Source: Coprococcus_C hominis
Lineage (GTDB): Bacteria; Bacillota; Clostridia; Lachnospirales; Lachnospiraceae
DNA length: 64,000 nucleotides
Direction: 5' to 3' (one strand)
Assembly (NCBI RefSeq): GCF_020687505.1
Contig: NZ_JAJEQT010000001.1
Shown one piece after another: positions 51,083 through 60,611 of this stretch. The position numbers and the translations under genes are program-made. How positions within the stretch are numbered: the stretch's first letter is position 1; each line of letters begins with the position of its first letter. The notes under the pieces are model-generated. The model saw nothing but the letters and a program-made list of their open reading frames with translations, had not been told where the DNA came from and did no database searches.

Positions 51083-52234
51083 CTACTCCACCCCGCGTTT
51101 TAACCGCTCCATACCGTCTTTTAACAACGCTCTTGGGCAGGCGATATTGAGCCGCAGGAATCGGTCTCCATCCCCGGAGAATCCACTTCCGGCAGACAGG
51201 AACAATCCCGTCTTCTTGCGGATGCGGTGTGCGATCTCGCGCGAACTTCCCGGAAGATCCTTGCAGTAGATCCATAACAGGTAGGTTGCCTCCGAAGAAA
51301 GAATCTCCACCTCCGGTATCTGTTCCTTCACATACTGAACTGCATATTGCTTGTTCTCGTAGATATAGGCACGGAGCGCATCTAGCCAGTCTGCGCCCTT
51401 GGTAAATGCCGCGATTGCCGCGTCAACCGCAAATGCATTCGGCTCTGCAACTTCATCAGTGTTGATCCCACGCCATACCTTATGGCGAATCACCGGATTC
51501 GGTACAGAGATGGCTGCCGTCTGCAAACCTGCCAGATTGAATGTCTTCGTCGGAGCTATACAGGTAATACTGTTATCCCGGCAGATATCGGACACCGATG
51601 CAAACGGAATATATCCACGTCCCGGATCGGTCAGATCACAGTGAATCTCATCTGAAAGCACGATTACATGATGCTTCGCGCACAAAGCACCAATTCGTTC
51701 CAGTGTTGCTTTGTCCCAGATCTTTCCAATCGGATTGTGTGGATTACATAAAATCATCAACGTCGTCTGCGGATCTGCGAGTTTCTTTTCCAAGTCTTCA
51801 AAATCAATATGATATGCATTTCCGTCGAATACAAGCGGACTTTCCAACACTTGTCTGCCATTATTCAGAATCGAGTTAAAGAATATATTATACACCGGTG
51901 TCTGCACCAGCACCTTCTCGGCTGGTGTTGTCAGCTTCCGCACGATTGACGAAATCGCCGGTACAACACCGGTACAAAACATCAGCCAGTCCTTCTCCAT
52001 TGTAAAATCATGGCGTATCTTCCACCAGTCGATATACGCCTGATACCATGCATCCGGAATCTCTGTATAGCCGAAACAACCATGCTGCGCACGCTTGCTA
52101 ATTGCTTCCATAATTGCAGGCGCTGTCTCGAAATCCATATCCGCTACCCACATCGGAAGCTCGCCTTCTGCCACGTTCCATTTCATGGAATTCGTATTGG
52201 AACGATCTACTATTTTATCAAAATCATATGCCAT
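51083..52234 (-). CDS. MalY/PatB family PLP aminotransferase (cystathionine beta-lyase-like)
   Basis: Start at 52234, with GGAGA upstream at good spacing. The 383-residue protein has PatB-type text: 'RSNTNSMKWN' near the N-terminus, 'LPMWVADMDFETAPAI', the PLP region 'SDEIHCDLT' and the lysine motif 'APTKTFNLAGLQ'. Members cleave cystathionine or other C-S bonds, or act as aminotransferases. The neighbour upstream on the same strand is a DUF3737 protein; a functional tie between them is not established. Confidence 0.92.
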   Translation of the reverse strand: MAYDFDKIVDRSNTNSMKWNVAEGELPMWVADMDFETAPAIMEAISKRAQHGCFGYTEIPDAWYQAYIDWWKIRHDFTMEKDWLMFCTGVVPAISSIVRKLTTPAEKVLVQTPVYNIFFNSILNNGRQVLESPLVFDGNAYHIDFEDLEKKLADPQTTLMILCNPHNPIGKIWDKATLERIGALCAKHHVIVLSDEIHCDLTDPGRGYIPFASVSDICRDNSITCIAPTKTFNLAGLQTAAISVPNPVIRHKVWRGINTDEVAEPNAFAVDAAIAAFTKGADWLDALRAYIYENKQYAVQYVKEQIPEVEILSSEATYLLWIYCKDLPGSSREIAHRIRKKTGLFLSAGSGFSGDGDRFLRLNIACPRALLKDGMERLKRGVE

Positions 52235-52330
52235 AATATCTTCTCCATCTGCAATATTCATATCATTTGTCACCTCGCGATAGTGTGATGACCTACGTAC
52301 ACATCAACCTGCTTCATTATAGCCTTAATC

Positions 52331-53203
52331 TTACTTCGGAGCATGATCCCTCGTCTCTTTGATCTCTTTACAGATAATCTCTGTATCCGCAGGGTTCACC
52401 CGCTCCGGCTCCATGATGAGCGTTCCGATGGAATCTGCCCGTATCACACCGGACGTCGGATTGATTACGCTGTCGATACCGCCCTGTATCTCCACATCGA
52501 CGGTCGAATACTCAAACGCAAGTGTTGTATTAACGAGCTTGCAGTTCTTCATCACAAGATTCTCAATATAACACATGCCCTGCAGGCTCTCGATCGTACA
52601 GTTAATCAGTGTCAGATTCTTCGAATTCCAGCCCAGATATTCGCCGGAAATCACCGAATCATAGACAGTCACATTCTCACTGTTCCAGAATGCATCCTTC
52701 GAGAGCAGCTTCGCATTGTGGATCTCCACATTTTTTGCTCCATCGAACGAATAATTTCCCGCAAGCTGGAAGTCCTGAATCTTCATGTTCTCGCAGTCCA
52801 TCGCGAAATAATCGCCCTTTGCCATCACGTGATCGAGTGTCACATCTGTGCAATGCCACAATGTCTCTAAAGCATTTGGCATGGCAACCTCTTTGAGCGT
52901 CAGTCTGCGACAGCGCCGGAAATTCTTCGGTGCCTCGATCAGCGCGCGCTCGACCGTCATATCATCGGTGTACCAGACACCGGCACGCGCCATTTCCGCC
53001 CATGTGCCGTCTTTCACCGCAATATTCTTACTGTACCAGAGCGGATATTTCCACTGGAAAATGCTCCCTTCCAACGAAATATCACGGCTCTCCTTAAGCG
53101 GGGATTCTCCTTCCCCGAAAATCGTATCTTGAATGGACAGATGCTCCGCACCAAACAATGGGCGTTCGCCCTCGAAATATGTCTGTCTGATCTGCTTTTC
53201 CAT
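52331..53203 (-). CDS. DUF3737 family beta-helix protein
   Basis: The 290-residue soluble protein is made of short repeated strands of about 20 residues ('NMKIQDFQLAGNYSFDGAKN', 'NVTVYDSVISGEYLGWNSKN'), a right-handed beta-helix pattern typical of DUF3737. The N-terminus 'YFEGERPLFGAEHLSIQDTI' is a family hallmark. Function unknown; no catalytic cluster can be named. AGGAG precedes the ATG. It lies 96 bases upstream of the MalY/PatB gene on the same strand and may be cotranscribed. Confidence 0.88.
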   Translation of the reverse strand: MEKQIRQTYFEGERPLFGAEHLSIQDTIFGEGESPLKESRDISLEGSIFQWKYPLWYSKNIAVKDGTWAEMARAGVWYTDDMTVERALIEAPKNFRRCRRLTLKEVAMPNALETLWHCTDVTLDHVMAKGDYFAMDCENMKIQDFQLAGNYSFDGAKNVEIHNAKLLSKDAFWNSENVTVYDSVISGEYLGWNSKNLTLINCTIESLQGMCYIENLVMKNCKLVNTTLAFEYSTVDVEIQGGIDSVINPTSGVIRADSIGTLIMEPERVNPADTEIICKEIKETRDHAPK

Positions 53204-53278
53204 CTTGTTTCATCTCCTGTATCTATAATTGTTCTCTTACGTTATACCACCTACACCTACCTTTAGGTCAAGAGCAAA

Positions 53279-54217
53279 TTAACAATTTTCATTTCTTTTA
53301 TTGACAATATAGATTCCCACACAGACAAGTGCAAGCGAAATTATGCTCAGTACACCAAATGCCTGCTCCCGCTCATCCAACAGCCATGCGGATAAGATCA
53401 CACCGAACACCGGATTCATGAATCCGAACACTGCCACCTTCGATACCGGATTGTATTTTAAGAGCAGTCCCCACAGCGAGTAGGCAACGGCGGACACAAA
53501 CGCCAGATACACAAGAATTCCGATAGCGGATGCTGATACCGCACCCATCCGTCCGCCAAGCAGCAGACCACACAGGATCAAAATGATGCCACCTGCGATG
53601 AACTGATAGCCGGAAAGCATCACCGGATTATGCTTTGCAGAATATCGCTTCAGGAACACGGATGAAAATGCGTAGGCAATCGTCGATAACAGGATAAAGC
53701 CCTCTCCATTTGCCTGCATATGGAAGTCTACGCCATTTAAGTTAATCAGCACTACACCCGCAAATCCGATCAGACAGCCGATCATCTGTCTGGCATGGAT
53801 CGTCTCCTGCCGGAACAGACACCCCGATACAAGGATTGCGACAAACACATTGACTGCCTCTATGATCGACGCCTTCACGCCACTTGTATGTGCCAGTCCG
53901 ATATAGAAGAACATATACTGTGCGACTGTCTGCAGAAGCGACAACCACAGAATCTTCCCTGCCGCGCCCTGCTCCGGTTTCAGAAACCGCCGCTCAAGCA
54001 TACTTCCGAGCACGATTGCCAGTATGCCCGCAAGCAAAAAACGCATACCCGCAAATAAAATTTGCGATGCCGTATCCAGAGAATTGATCTCCCACAGCTT
54101 ATAACCGATCTTGATACACGGAAATGCGCTTCCCCACAGGAAGCAGCAAAGCATCGCACCAAGCCATACTACAACCGGTTTCTGCATCCATTCTGTTTTT
54201 TCTTGTTCGTTCTTCAT
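53279..54217 (-). CDS. EamA/DMT superfamily transporter
   Basis: The 312-residue protein has about ten hydrophobic segments in two EamA halves ('GAMLCCFLWGSAFPCIKIG' first; 'LLSTIAYAFSSVFLKRYS' second). Such proteins export or import small metabolites such as amino acids or nucleobases; specificity cannot be read from sequence. GGAGAA lies upstream of the ATG. It is convergent-free and monocistronic by appearance, and is divergent from tmcAL. Confidence 0.9.
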   Translation of the reverse strand: MKNEQEKTEWMQKPVVVWLGAMLCCFLWGSAFPCIKIGYKLWEINSLDTASQILFAGMRFLLAGILAIVLGSMLERRFLKPEQGAAGKILWLSLLQTVAQYMFFYIGLAHTSGVKASIIEAVNVFVAILVSGCLFRQETIHARQMIGCLIGFAGVVLINLNGVDFHMQANGEGFILLSTIAYAFSSVFLKRYSAKHNPVMLSGYQFIAGGIILILCGLLLGGRMGAVSASAIGILVYLAFVSAVAYSLWGLLLKYNPVSKVAVFGFMNPVFGVILSAWLLDEREQAFGVLSIISLALVCVGIYIVNKRNENC

Positions 54218-54340
54218 CGTCTATTCTCCATTTTATCCCTGAATGTCAATGTCCTATATCATCAACGATTCCATATTATATATCATAGTTAAAAAAATGC
54301 CAACCAAAATAAGTTTCCACCAAATCCCAGCCGGCAAGCC

Positions 54341-54369
54341 TTGATGAATCCTAACCGGATTGGTATAAT
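54341..54369 (+). promoter_or_regulatory. tmcAL promoter giving a probably leaderless mRNA
   Basis: TTGATG (54341-54346) and TATAAT (54364-54369) are 17 bases apart. The tmcAL ATG begins at 54376, seven bases after the -10, where transcription itself should start. No ribosome binding site is present. Confidence 0.7.
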
Positions 54370-54375
54370 AACGAT

Positions 54376-55611
54376 ATGAGTAACGTAGCAGTCATAGCAG
54401 AATTTCATCCATATCACAACGGACATCACTATCTCTTCGAGGAAGCGATGTCTCTTTCGCATGCCGACCACGCAATTGCGCTGATGAGCGGAAATTTCTT
54501 GCAGCGTGGCAGTATCGCCCTGTGGGACAAATACACACGCGCGGAAATGGCGGTTGCGGATGGATTTGACCTGTGCTTAGAGCTTCCGTTTGTGTATGCG
54601 ACCGGAAGTGCCGGAGATTTTGCGGATGGTGCTGTCGCAATCTTAAAGAACCTTCATGCGATTGACTATCTGGCGTTTGGCGTTGAAGAGGCAGAACCGG
54701 ACGTATTTGAACAGGTGGCAGAGTTTCTGACCGAGGAACCGGAGAACTATCAGCTTGCCTTAAAGCAGGCATTAAAAGTCGGAGTTTCCTACCCGAGAGC
54801 GAGACAGACTGCAATCGCCGCAATCTGCGGAGATTCGGCAGCCGCGCTTCTTAAGGCACCAAACAATACGCTCGCGCTCTCCTATCTGTGCGCGATTAAG
54901 AAGCTACATGCCAATATCAAACCAATCTTTATCAAACGGATCTCGAACGACTATCATGACACCGATCTGCAGGCACAGATCAGCTCCGCAACAGCCATCC
55001 GGACAGCCCTTACCGAAGGAACGGACGTTTCAGCACTTGCCTCACAGGTGCCACCGGCAACCTATTTGCGCATGGAGACACCCGACCACACCTATCTGTC
55101 GGATGCAATGCTGACACCTTTCGTACAGGCTTGCAGACTTCGGGAACCGGAGCTTTCGGATATCTGTGATATCTCCCCGGCACTTGCGGATAAACTGCAG
55201 CATGCCCCATATCCAATCGACTATGAAGTGCTTGTCGAGCAGTTAAAGACGAAAGACATCACAAGGAGCCGCATCGCCCGGGCGCTCCTGCATCTGCTGC
55301 TTGGCTATACCGAGTCCGACCGGCAGAAGTTTATCGGATCCGGCTATGCATGTTATGCAAATATACTGGCGCTGAAAAAGGAATCCAGCAGCTTGATCCG
55401 GCAGCTACATGAATCATCTATGATTCCAGTCATCACGAAGAAAGCTGATTTTGACACTATACTTTCCGCCTATCCTGCCATTGACACAGAACTCGCACGC
55501 ACCATGTGGCAATACGATCTGCGTGCAACTGAACTTTACAACTGCATCTACTATAATCATTACGGCATCACACTTCCGAACGATTATACAAGAAAACTCC
55601 CGGTTCTATAA
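54376..55611 (+). CDS. tmcAL: tRNA(Met) cytidine acetate ligase (TmcAL, YlbM)
   Basis: The 411-residue protein starts MSNVAVIAEFHPYHNGHHYL; 'HPYHNGH' is the nucleotidyltransferase HxGH motif, at the same place as in Bacillus TmcAL. 'LMSGNFLQRGSIALWDKYTRAEMA' (in parts) and 'LELPFVYATGSAGDFADGAV' (in parts) are also typical. TmcAL makes ac4C34 of elongator tRNA-Met from acetate and ATP. The start codon cannot be moved upstream without crossing the -10 element. It is followed 49 bases later by ylbJ, its neighbour in many Firmicutes. Confidence 0.93.
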   Translation: MSNVAVIAEFHPYHNGHHYLFEEAMSLSHADHAIALMSGNFLQRGSIALWDKYTRAEMAVADGFDLCLELPFVYATGSAGDFADGAVAILKNLHAIDYLAFGVEEAEPDVFEQVAEFLTEEPENYQLALKQALKVGVSYPRARQTAIAAICGDSAAALLKAPNNTLALSYLCAIKKLHANIKPIFIKRISNDYHDTDLQAQISSATAIRTALTEGTDVSALASQVPPATYLRMETPDHTYLSDAMLTPFVQACRLREPELSDICDISPALADKLQHAPYPIDYEVLVEQLKTKDITRSRIARALLHLLLGYTESDRQKFIGSGYACYANILALKKESSSLIRQLHESSMIPVITKKADFDTILSAYPAIDTELARTMWQYDLRATELYNCIYYNHYGITLPNDYTRKLPVL

Positions 55612-55660
55612 CACCTTCCACGTTCATACATTTTATTATGGAAGATATGGGAGTTTTTCT

Positions 55661-56617
55661 ATGCTATTTTGTCTGATTATTTTTCTTCTGACACTCATCG
55701 GGGAAAATCAGGTCGTAGTCACCGGGGCACGTGCCGGACTTATGCTCTGGTTTCACGATGTCCTGCCCCTGCTTCTTCCCTTTATGCTCTTATCAAACCT
55801 CTTCGTCCTCAAAATCCGCACCGAAAAAACAGGCGCCGCCTATGCGATTCCTGTCTTATTCCTGCTCGGACTTCTATGTGGCTATCCGCTCGGTGCAAAG
55901 ATGGCTTCCGACTTCACGAAGGAAGGCTATATCAAGCCATCCACCGCCACGATACTGCTCCCTCTGTGTAATAACATCAGTCCAATGTTTCTGTCCGGCT
56001 ATATCGGTCACACTGTGCTGCAGGATCGGTTTCCGTTCTGGTTTCTGCTTGTAGTTCTCTATGTGCCGTATGTGCTTGTCACATCCATCGTATTTCTTGT
56101 TTTTCATGTGATCAAGAAAGATAAATATGCATCCGCATTCTCCAAACTGCATCCTGCATCCAAAGAAGCTGCCATTACCAGTCATTTATCACCCCCATCT
56201 GTACATACCTCTAAATATCCCCAGAAAGGTGTATCTCAGCAAGCCATATCCATGCAGACAAACGATCTGCTGTTACAATCCGTCATTCAGATCACCTATG
56301 TCGGTCTGTACATCATGATCTGTTCCATCCTGTTTGCACTTGTCTGCGCCATCCCGGACCTGCCACAGGATGTATCGACCGTCCTGTGCGGCATACTCGA
56401 GATCACTCAGGGAAGCACCGTGCTTGCCGCAAGTGCATTTCCCCTTGCAAGCAAAACAGCCCTGATTCTTGCGTGTACCTCGTTTGGCGGCATCTCTGCC
56501 TTTCTCCAAACCTTACAGGTCACGAAACAATCCGGGCTGTCCATGATTTATTATTTCGTTGTCAAATGTATCTGTGGATGTATGACTGGTTTTGCAATGT
56601 ATCTCTTACTCGTCTAA
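55661..56617 (+). CDS. ylbJ: Sporulation integral membrane protein YlbJ-like (Gate domain)
   Basis: Start at 55661, where GGGAG lies seven bases upstream. The 318-residue protein has two halves of the nucleoside recognition (Gate) type, with 'LWFHDVLPLLLPFMLLSNLF', 'LGLLCGYPLGAKMASDF', 'CNNISPMFLSGYIGHTVL' and, in the second half, 'GILEITQGSTVLAASAF'. YlbJ is required for normal spores in Bacillus; its transport role is unknown. Its last 12 bases overlap the convergent gene at 56606. Confidence 0.85.
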   Translation: MLFCLIIFLLTLIGENQVVVTGARAGLMLWFHDVLPLLLPFMLLSNLFVLKIRTEKTGAAYAIPVLFLLGLLCGYPLGAKMASDFTKEGYIKPSTATILLPLCNNISPMFLSGYIGHTVLQDRFPFWFLLVVLYVPYVLVTSIVFLVFHVIKKDKYASAFSKLHPASKEAAITSHLSPPSVHTSKYPQKGVSQQAISMQTNDLLLQSVIQITYVGLYIMICSILFALVCAIPDLPQDVSTVLCGILEITQGSTVLAASAFPLASKTALILACTSFGGISAFLQTLQVTKQSGLSMIYYFVVKCICGCMTGFAMYLLLV

Positions 56618-57388
56618 GAAATCATCAAAATCATCGTCGTCATCCTCTTCCTCGTCACGCTCGCCGTATACGTCGATATCGTCATCGTCCTCTTCTGGCT
56701 CTTCCTCATCCTCAGCGGCTTCCTCCTGATAGCTTGGAGCTGGCTGTGGTGCCGGAGCTGGAGCTGGAGCTGGCTCATTTGAGAATGCGCTGTCAAGATC
56801 ATCCGTCTCCTCATAAGACATGTTAGAAGAAGCAGTGAACATATTGATGTTCGTATCCATCTCTGTCATATTTGTCTCGATCACATACGTATCGTTCTCC
56901 AGAGACTCGATCAGAACACGGTAATTTTCCTTCTCCATGTCATGAATCTTCTGGAAGATATCACGCATTTCTGTAAGCTTGTCCTTTGTATAATACATTG
57001 CACCCAGACGGATCTCATTTGCTTCCTCAGAAGCTTGATCTACGATCTGCTGTGCCTGATTTCTGGCATTCTCCAGAATCTCGTCTGCACGAATGTTGGC
57101 AAGACGTGTGATCTCGTTCTGTTCAATCATACGATTTGCCTCATTTACGGACTCTGTAATAATCGCATCGGAACGGGTTCTTGCATCAGCAAGAATCATT
57201 TCCTTGTTACGCATAATTTTCTTACAACGTTCAATCTCGCCCGGAAGCTTTAACTCTAATTCATCCAACATAGAGAGAAGCTCTGGCTTCTGTACTGAAA
57301 TCTTTGTCTGTGACAATGGCATTGGCTTACAATTTTCAATGTATACCTTGATCTCCTCGATCATACTTTCAACGCCTTTTTTACCCAT
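56606..57388 (-). CDS. Coiled-coil protein with Ala-Pro linker and strongly acidic tail
   Basis: The 260-residue soluble protein is a long helical coiled coil (about 40-180: 'RCKKIMRNKEMILADARTRS', 'NARNQAQQIVDQASEEANEI'), an 'EPAPAPAPAPQPAP' linker and a tail of mostly Asp/Glu. It resembles proteins annotated as ATPase-subunit-like or DivIVA-like that lie next to coaD in Lachnospiraceae. The function is unknown; a cytoskeletal or septal role is possible by analogy. AGGAGG precedes the ATG. It is cotranscribed with coaD (13 bases between). Confidence 0.75.
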   Translation of the reverse strand: MGKKGVESMIEEIKVYIENCKPMPLSQTKISVQKPELLSMLDELELKLPGEIERCKKIMRNKEMILADARTRSDAIITESVNEANRMIEQNEITRLANIRADEILENARNQAQQIVDQASEEANEIRLGAMYYTKDKLTEMRDIFQKIHDMEKENYRVLIESLENDTYVIETNMTEMDTNINMFTASSNMSYEETDDLDSAFSNEPAPAPAPAPQPAPSYQEEAAEDEEEPEEDDDDIDVYGERDEEEDDDDDFDDFLDE

Positions 57389-57401
57389 CTTAAGAATCCT
57401 C

Positions 57402-57899
57402 CTATGACCTCTTTATATCCAACTCATTCATTCGCTCGATTAATTTGGGAATAATGCACGCGGGAACAAATTCAGTCAGGTCAACACCATACCTTGCATA
57501 TTCCTTTACCACGCTGGAACTCAGATACGAGTACTGCGTGCTTGTCGACAAAAACACAGTGTCGACATCCTTGGCAACCATGCGGTTGCTCTGTGCCATC
57601 TGCATCTCTAAATCAAAATCTGTTAAGGCACGAAGTCCCCGGATGATCACGTTCGTATTCTTCTGACGGACGAAGTCCACCAGCAAACCGTCAAACGATT
57701 CTACCGATACATTTTCAATCTCGGAAACTACATCTTTCAACATATTAACACGTTCTTCCAAAGAAAACAATGGTTTTTTCGATGTATTATTCAAAACTCC
57801 GACAATTACATGGTCGAATATCGCCGCTGATCTGCGAATGATATCCAGATGTCCAAGCGTAACCGGATCAAAGCTGCCCGGGTAAACTGCTATGCTCAT
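57402..57899 (-). CDS. coaD: Phosphopantetheine adenylyltransferase
   Basis: The 165-residue protein has the CoaD start 'AVYPGSFDPVTLGHLDII' (T/HxGH nucleotidyltransferase motif), 'GLLVDFVRQKNTNVIIRGLR' and 'STSTQYSYLSSSVVKE', the latter the ATP-binding end. It adenylates 4'-phosphopantetheine in coenzyme A synthesis. It overlaps rsmD by four bases (ATGA type), a conserved rsmD-coaD pair. Confidence 0.97.
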   Translation of the reverse strand: MSIAVYPGSFDPVTLGHLDIIRRSAAIFDHVIVGVLNNTSKKPLFSLEERVNMLKDVVSEIENVSVESFDGLLVDFVRQKNTNVIIRGLRALTDFDLEMQMAQSNRMVAKDVDTVFLSTSTQYSYLSSSVVKEYARYGVDLTEFVPACIIPKLIERMNELDIKRS

Positions 57900-58450
57900 A
57901 CGTTCTCCTTCTGCATCAAAAAGACATGCTTGTTCGTCTTATAATGCTTATCTTTTGTTATTTCAAATCCAAGTGCATCCACATACGAGAAATCCTCGTC
58001 CAATGCGGCTTCCACTACAATCAGGGTATCTGTCATAAATTTCTTTGTGGAAAGCACCTCTAATACTCTGCGCTCCAGTCCCTTGCTATATGGAGGATCC
58101 ATAAAGATCACATCATAATCAATTTCCGGCAGGGATGAGACAAAACTTACCGCATCAAACTTCCGCACCTGCGCCTTATCTGCAAGCTTCGTGAATTTCA
58201 GGTTATCCTCGATACATGCGGCTGCATTTTTTGCCTGCTCGACAAAGGTACAGCTCTCTGCCCCACGGGACAGCGCTTCAATTCCGATGCCGCCGCTTCC
58301 TGCAAATAAATCCAAGAATTTTGCCTGCGGCACATACCCGGTCAGCATATTAAATAATGTCTCTTTGATCCGGTCTGTCGTCGGTCGCGTCTCCAGACCT
58401 TCTATCGTTTTTAACGGCAGACTACGTGCCGTTCCAGCTATTACACGCAT
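57896..58450 (-). CDS. rsmD: 16S rRNA (guanine966-N2)-methyltransferase RsmD
   Basis: The 184-residue protein starts MRVIAGTARSLPLKTI. 'FLDLFAGSGGIGIEALSRGA' is the SAM site and 'VIFMDPPYSKG' the N2-guanine methyltransferase catalytic motif. AAGGA precedes the ATG. Directly followed by coaD with a four-base overlap. Confidence 0.96.
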   Translation of the reverse strand: MRVIAGTARSLPLKTIEGLETRPTTDRIKETLFNMLTGYVPQAKFLDLFAGSGGIGIEALSRGAESCTFVEQAKNAAACIEDNLKFTKLADKAQVRKFDAVSFVSSLPEIDYDVIFMDPPYSKGLERRVLEVLSTKKFMTDTLIVVEAALDEDFSYVDALGFEITKDKHYKTNKHVFLMQKENV

Positions 58451-58511
58451 ATTCTTCTTCCTTTTACTATTTATTTTAGAATGCCTGGACTATATGCCAT
58501 GTTCATCCTGA

Positions 58512-60062
58512 TCAGTTTTCTCCATGCATCTGCTTTTTGATCCATTTTCCTGTCTCAGAATAATCCTCGTCTGTCCAGCCAGATGTCTTTGTACAGGACG
58601 AATCAATCAAGGATGACGTCTCTGCCTTGTTTGATAAGTTCCATGCGGCATAAGACAGATTGTTGGAATCAATCAGATCAAACCATTTTGCTGCCTGATC
58701 GTAATCAATCGCACCATTTCCAGATGCATCGCAGATGGAAAATTCACTGACAAAGATTGGCAGTCCTTTGGAAAGCGCCGTTGTCACTTTGTTCCGGATG
58801 TTATCCGTATGTGTTGCCGCATAGAAATGAACGGCATACATGATATTGTCATATCCGGTAACAGGATCTTCTGCCGCAATATCTACATCCTGTGACCATG
58901 TTGGTGTTCCTACGATGATCAGGGCATCCTTCGTATTCTTGCGGATAATCGGAATCACCTCTTCCGCATAGGATTTTACGTCTGCCCATGTCGTTCCACC
59001 ATTTGGCTCATTACAGATTTCATAAATCACATTATCATAATCTTTATACAGAGAAGACATTTCTTCAAAAAATGCCTTTGCCTCTTCTTTATAGGTCTGT
59101 GGATTCTGGTCACCTAATACATGCCAGTCGATAATAACATACATACCAAGGTTCGTTGCTGCATCCACACCCGTTTTCACCAATTCCTTTAACTGCTTCT
59201 GGTCACCACCGGTGCAATATCCGTTATTTTCACCGGAATACATCGCGATACGAATCAGATTTGCACCCATATCATCACGCAGACTCTGGAACGCATCCTG
59301 ATTCACATATTCCGGGAACCACGCGATACCATGTGTACTGACACCCTTTAACTGATATTTGTCTCCATTTTTATCAACAATATCCGTTCCCTTCAATGTA
59401 AGCTTGCCATGATTGTCAACTGGGGTACCGCTCTCCGGCTCTGTCTTTTCCTTCGGCTTCGTCTCTTCCTTTGCCTCCGTTGCCTCTGTTGTTGAAGACG
59501 CACTGCTTCCTTTGTATTCTTTTCCATCTACATACAGCACGGCGCTGTCACAGATGGCCTTCAGATCTGCCTGTGAAGGCACAGTTACGATGACGCCGAT
59601 ATCCTTCAGATTGCCGTTTGCTGGAACCTCTGCATTGTAATCCACACACTTTACCGATAATGTCGTTCCATCCAGCTTGAATGTTCCATTCCATGAGCTA
59701 TCTAATGTCGCCTTATCTGGCACCGTCATCCGAATCTCCCAGTTTTTCAGTGCACCGCTTGTCTTGTTCGTGATCGTTGAATCGAGCTGTCCGCTGTATC
59801 CGTTTGCACTCTCCCACGAATTGCTGTTGGTCACTTTGACAAAACAATCCTGTGTCGCCTGCGCCTCTGTTGTTGCCGCTTCTGTCGCATCCGAGGCTGT
59901 CTCCGGCGTTGCCTCTGTCTCCGTCTGGATTGCCTCCTCGGAGGTTACCTTCTCGACGTCATCCTTCGGTTTTCTGCGCACCAGCACTACGATCAATGCC
60001 GCGATCACGACAACCAGCACTGCGATCACCGCAATCCATACCTTATTATTATTTTTCTTCAT
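58512..60062 (-). CDS. Membrane-anchored GH5 cellulase with N-terminal CBM2-like module
   Basis: The 516-residue enzyme has an N-terminal membrane segment (VWIAVIAVLVVVIAALIVVLV) without a clear signal-peptidase site, so it is likely to stay anchored. A Thr/Glu/Ala-rich linker, a carbohydrate-binding-like module (about 75-185, 'GALKNWEIRMTV' and 'DSSWNGTFKLDG') and a second Thr/Lys/Glu linker follow. The GH5 domain has Glu352 in 'YEICNEPNG' (acid/base) and Glu440 in 'FVSEFSI' (nucleophile). 'THGIAWFPEYVN' suggests a GH5_2-type endoglucanase. It would cut cellulose or mixed beta-glucan at the cell surface. Confidence 0.88.
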   Translation of the reverse strand: MKKNNNKVWIAVIAVLVVVIAALIVVLVRRKPKDDVEKVTSEEAIQTETEATPETASDATEAATTEAQATQDCFVKVTNSNSWESANGYSGQLDSTITNKTSGALKNWEIRMTVPDKATLDSSWNGTFKLDGTTLSVKCVDYNAEVPANGNLKDIGVIVTVPSQADLKAICDSAVLYVDGKEYKGSSASSTTEATEAKEETKPKEKTEPESGTPVDNHGKLTLKGTDIVDKNGDKYQLKGVSTHGIAWFPEYVNQDAFQSLRDDMGANLIRIAMYSGENNGYCTGGDQKQLKELVKTGVDAATNLGMYVIIDWHVLGDQNPQTYKEEAKAFFEEMSSLYKDYDNVIYEICNEPNGGTTWADVKSYAEEVIPIIRKNTKDALIIVGTPTWSQDVDIAAEDPVTGYDNIMYAVHFYAATHTDNIRNKVTTALSKGLPIFVSEFSICDASGNGAIDYDQAAKWFDLIDSNNLSYAAWNLSNKAETSSLIDSSCTKTSGWTDEDYSETGKWIKKQMHGEN

Positions 60063-60094
60063 TGCTTCACCTGATTCCTTCCCCTGTAACCCTC

Positions 60095-60574
60095 TTACTT
60101 TGTACGTTTTTCCTGTATCCAGATATATAATCGGTGCAGGTCAACCTCATCGTATGCCTGTCCTCTGGCACGCTCCGACTCAATCTGATATTTCTTCTTA
60201 TTCGTCTTGATCACGAGCAGATACGCAAGATTCGTCTTGCTTGTCTGTCCAAGTGTAATCGGTTTGATATCTACACTTTTTATATCATCCATCGCAATCT
60301 CGATATGGCGCTTCTTATCATGATATGTAAATTCCCCGTTCTCAATCGCGGCGATTCCTTCGCCCTCAAAGCGTTCCCATTTGTCACTCAATACAAGCAC
60401 AAATACAACGATGCACAGAAGCAGTGCCGCAACACTTACCATATTCGAAACAAGTGCCGCTTCGATCAGCTTCGCACATACGGTAGATACCAGTCCAAAT
60501 ACAACAATACATGCCACCAGAGTAAAGAAAATGGCTCTTCTCCAGCGTGTAATATACCCTACTTTTACTTTCAT
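60095..60574 (-). CDS. Small membrane protein with PH-like cytoplasmic domain
   Basis: The 159-residue protein has two membrane segments (about 13-33 and 43-62) and a C-terminal beta-rich domain ('ENGEFTYHDKKRHIEIAMDD', 'YLLVIKTNKKKYQIESERAR') that reads like a bacterial PH/YcxB-type domain. No catalytic residues are evident. It has its own promoter and GAGGAA before the start, and lies 32 bases upstream of the GH5 gene on the same strand, so the two may be cotranscribed. Function unknown. Confidence 0.7.
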   Translation of the reverse strand: MKVKVGYITRWRRAIFFTLVACIVVFGLVSTVCAKLIEAALVSNMVSVAALLLCIVVFVLVLSDKWERFEGEGIAAIENGEFTYHDKKRHIEIAMDDIKSVDIKPITLGQTSKTNLAYLLVIKTNKKKYQIESERARGQAYDEVDLHRLYIWIQEKRTK

Positions 60575-60611
60575 GTCATTCCTCTTATCTTATTTAATTA
60601 AACACGTGCCT

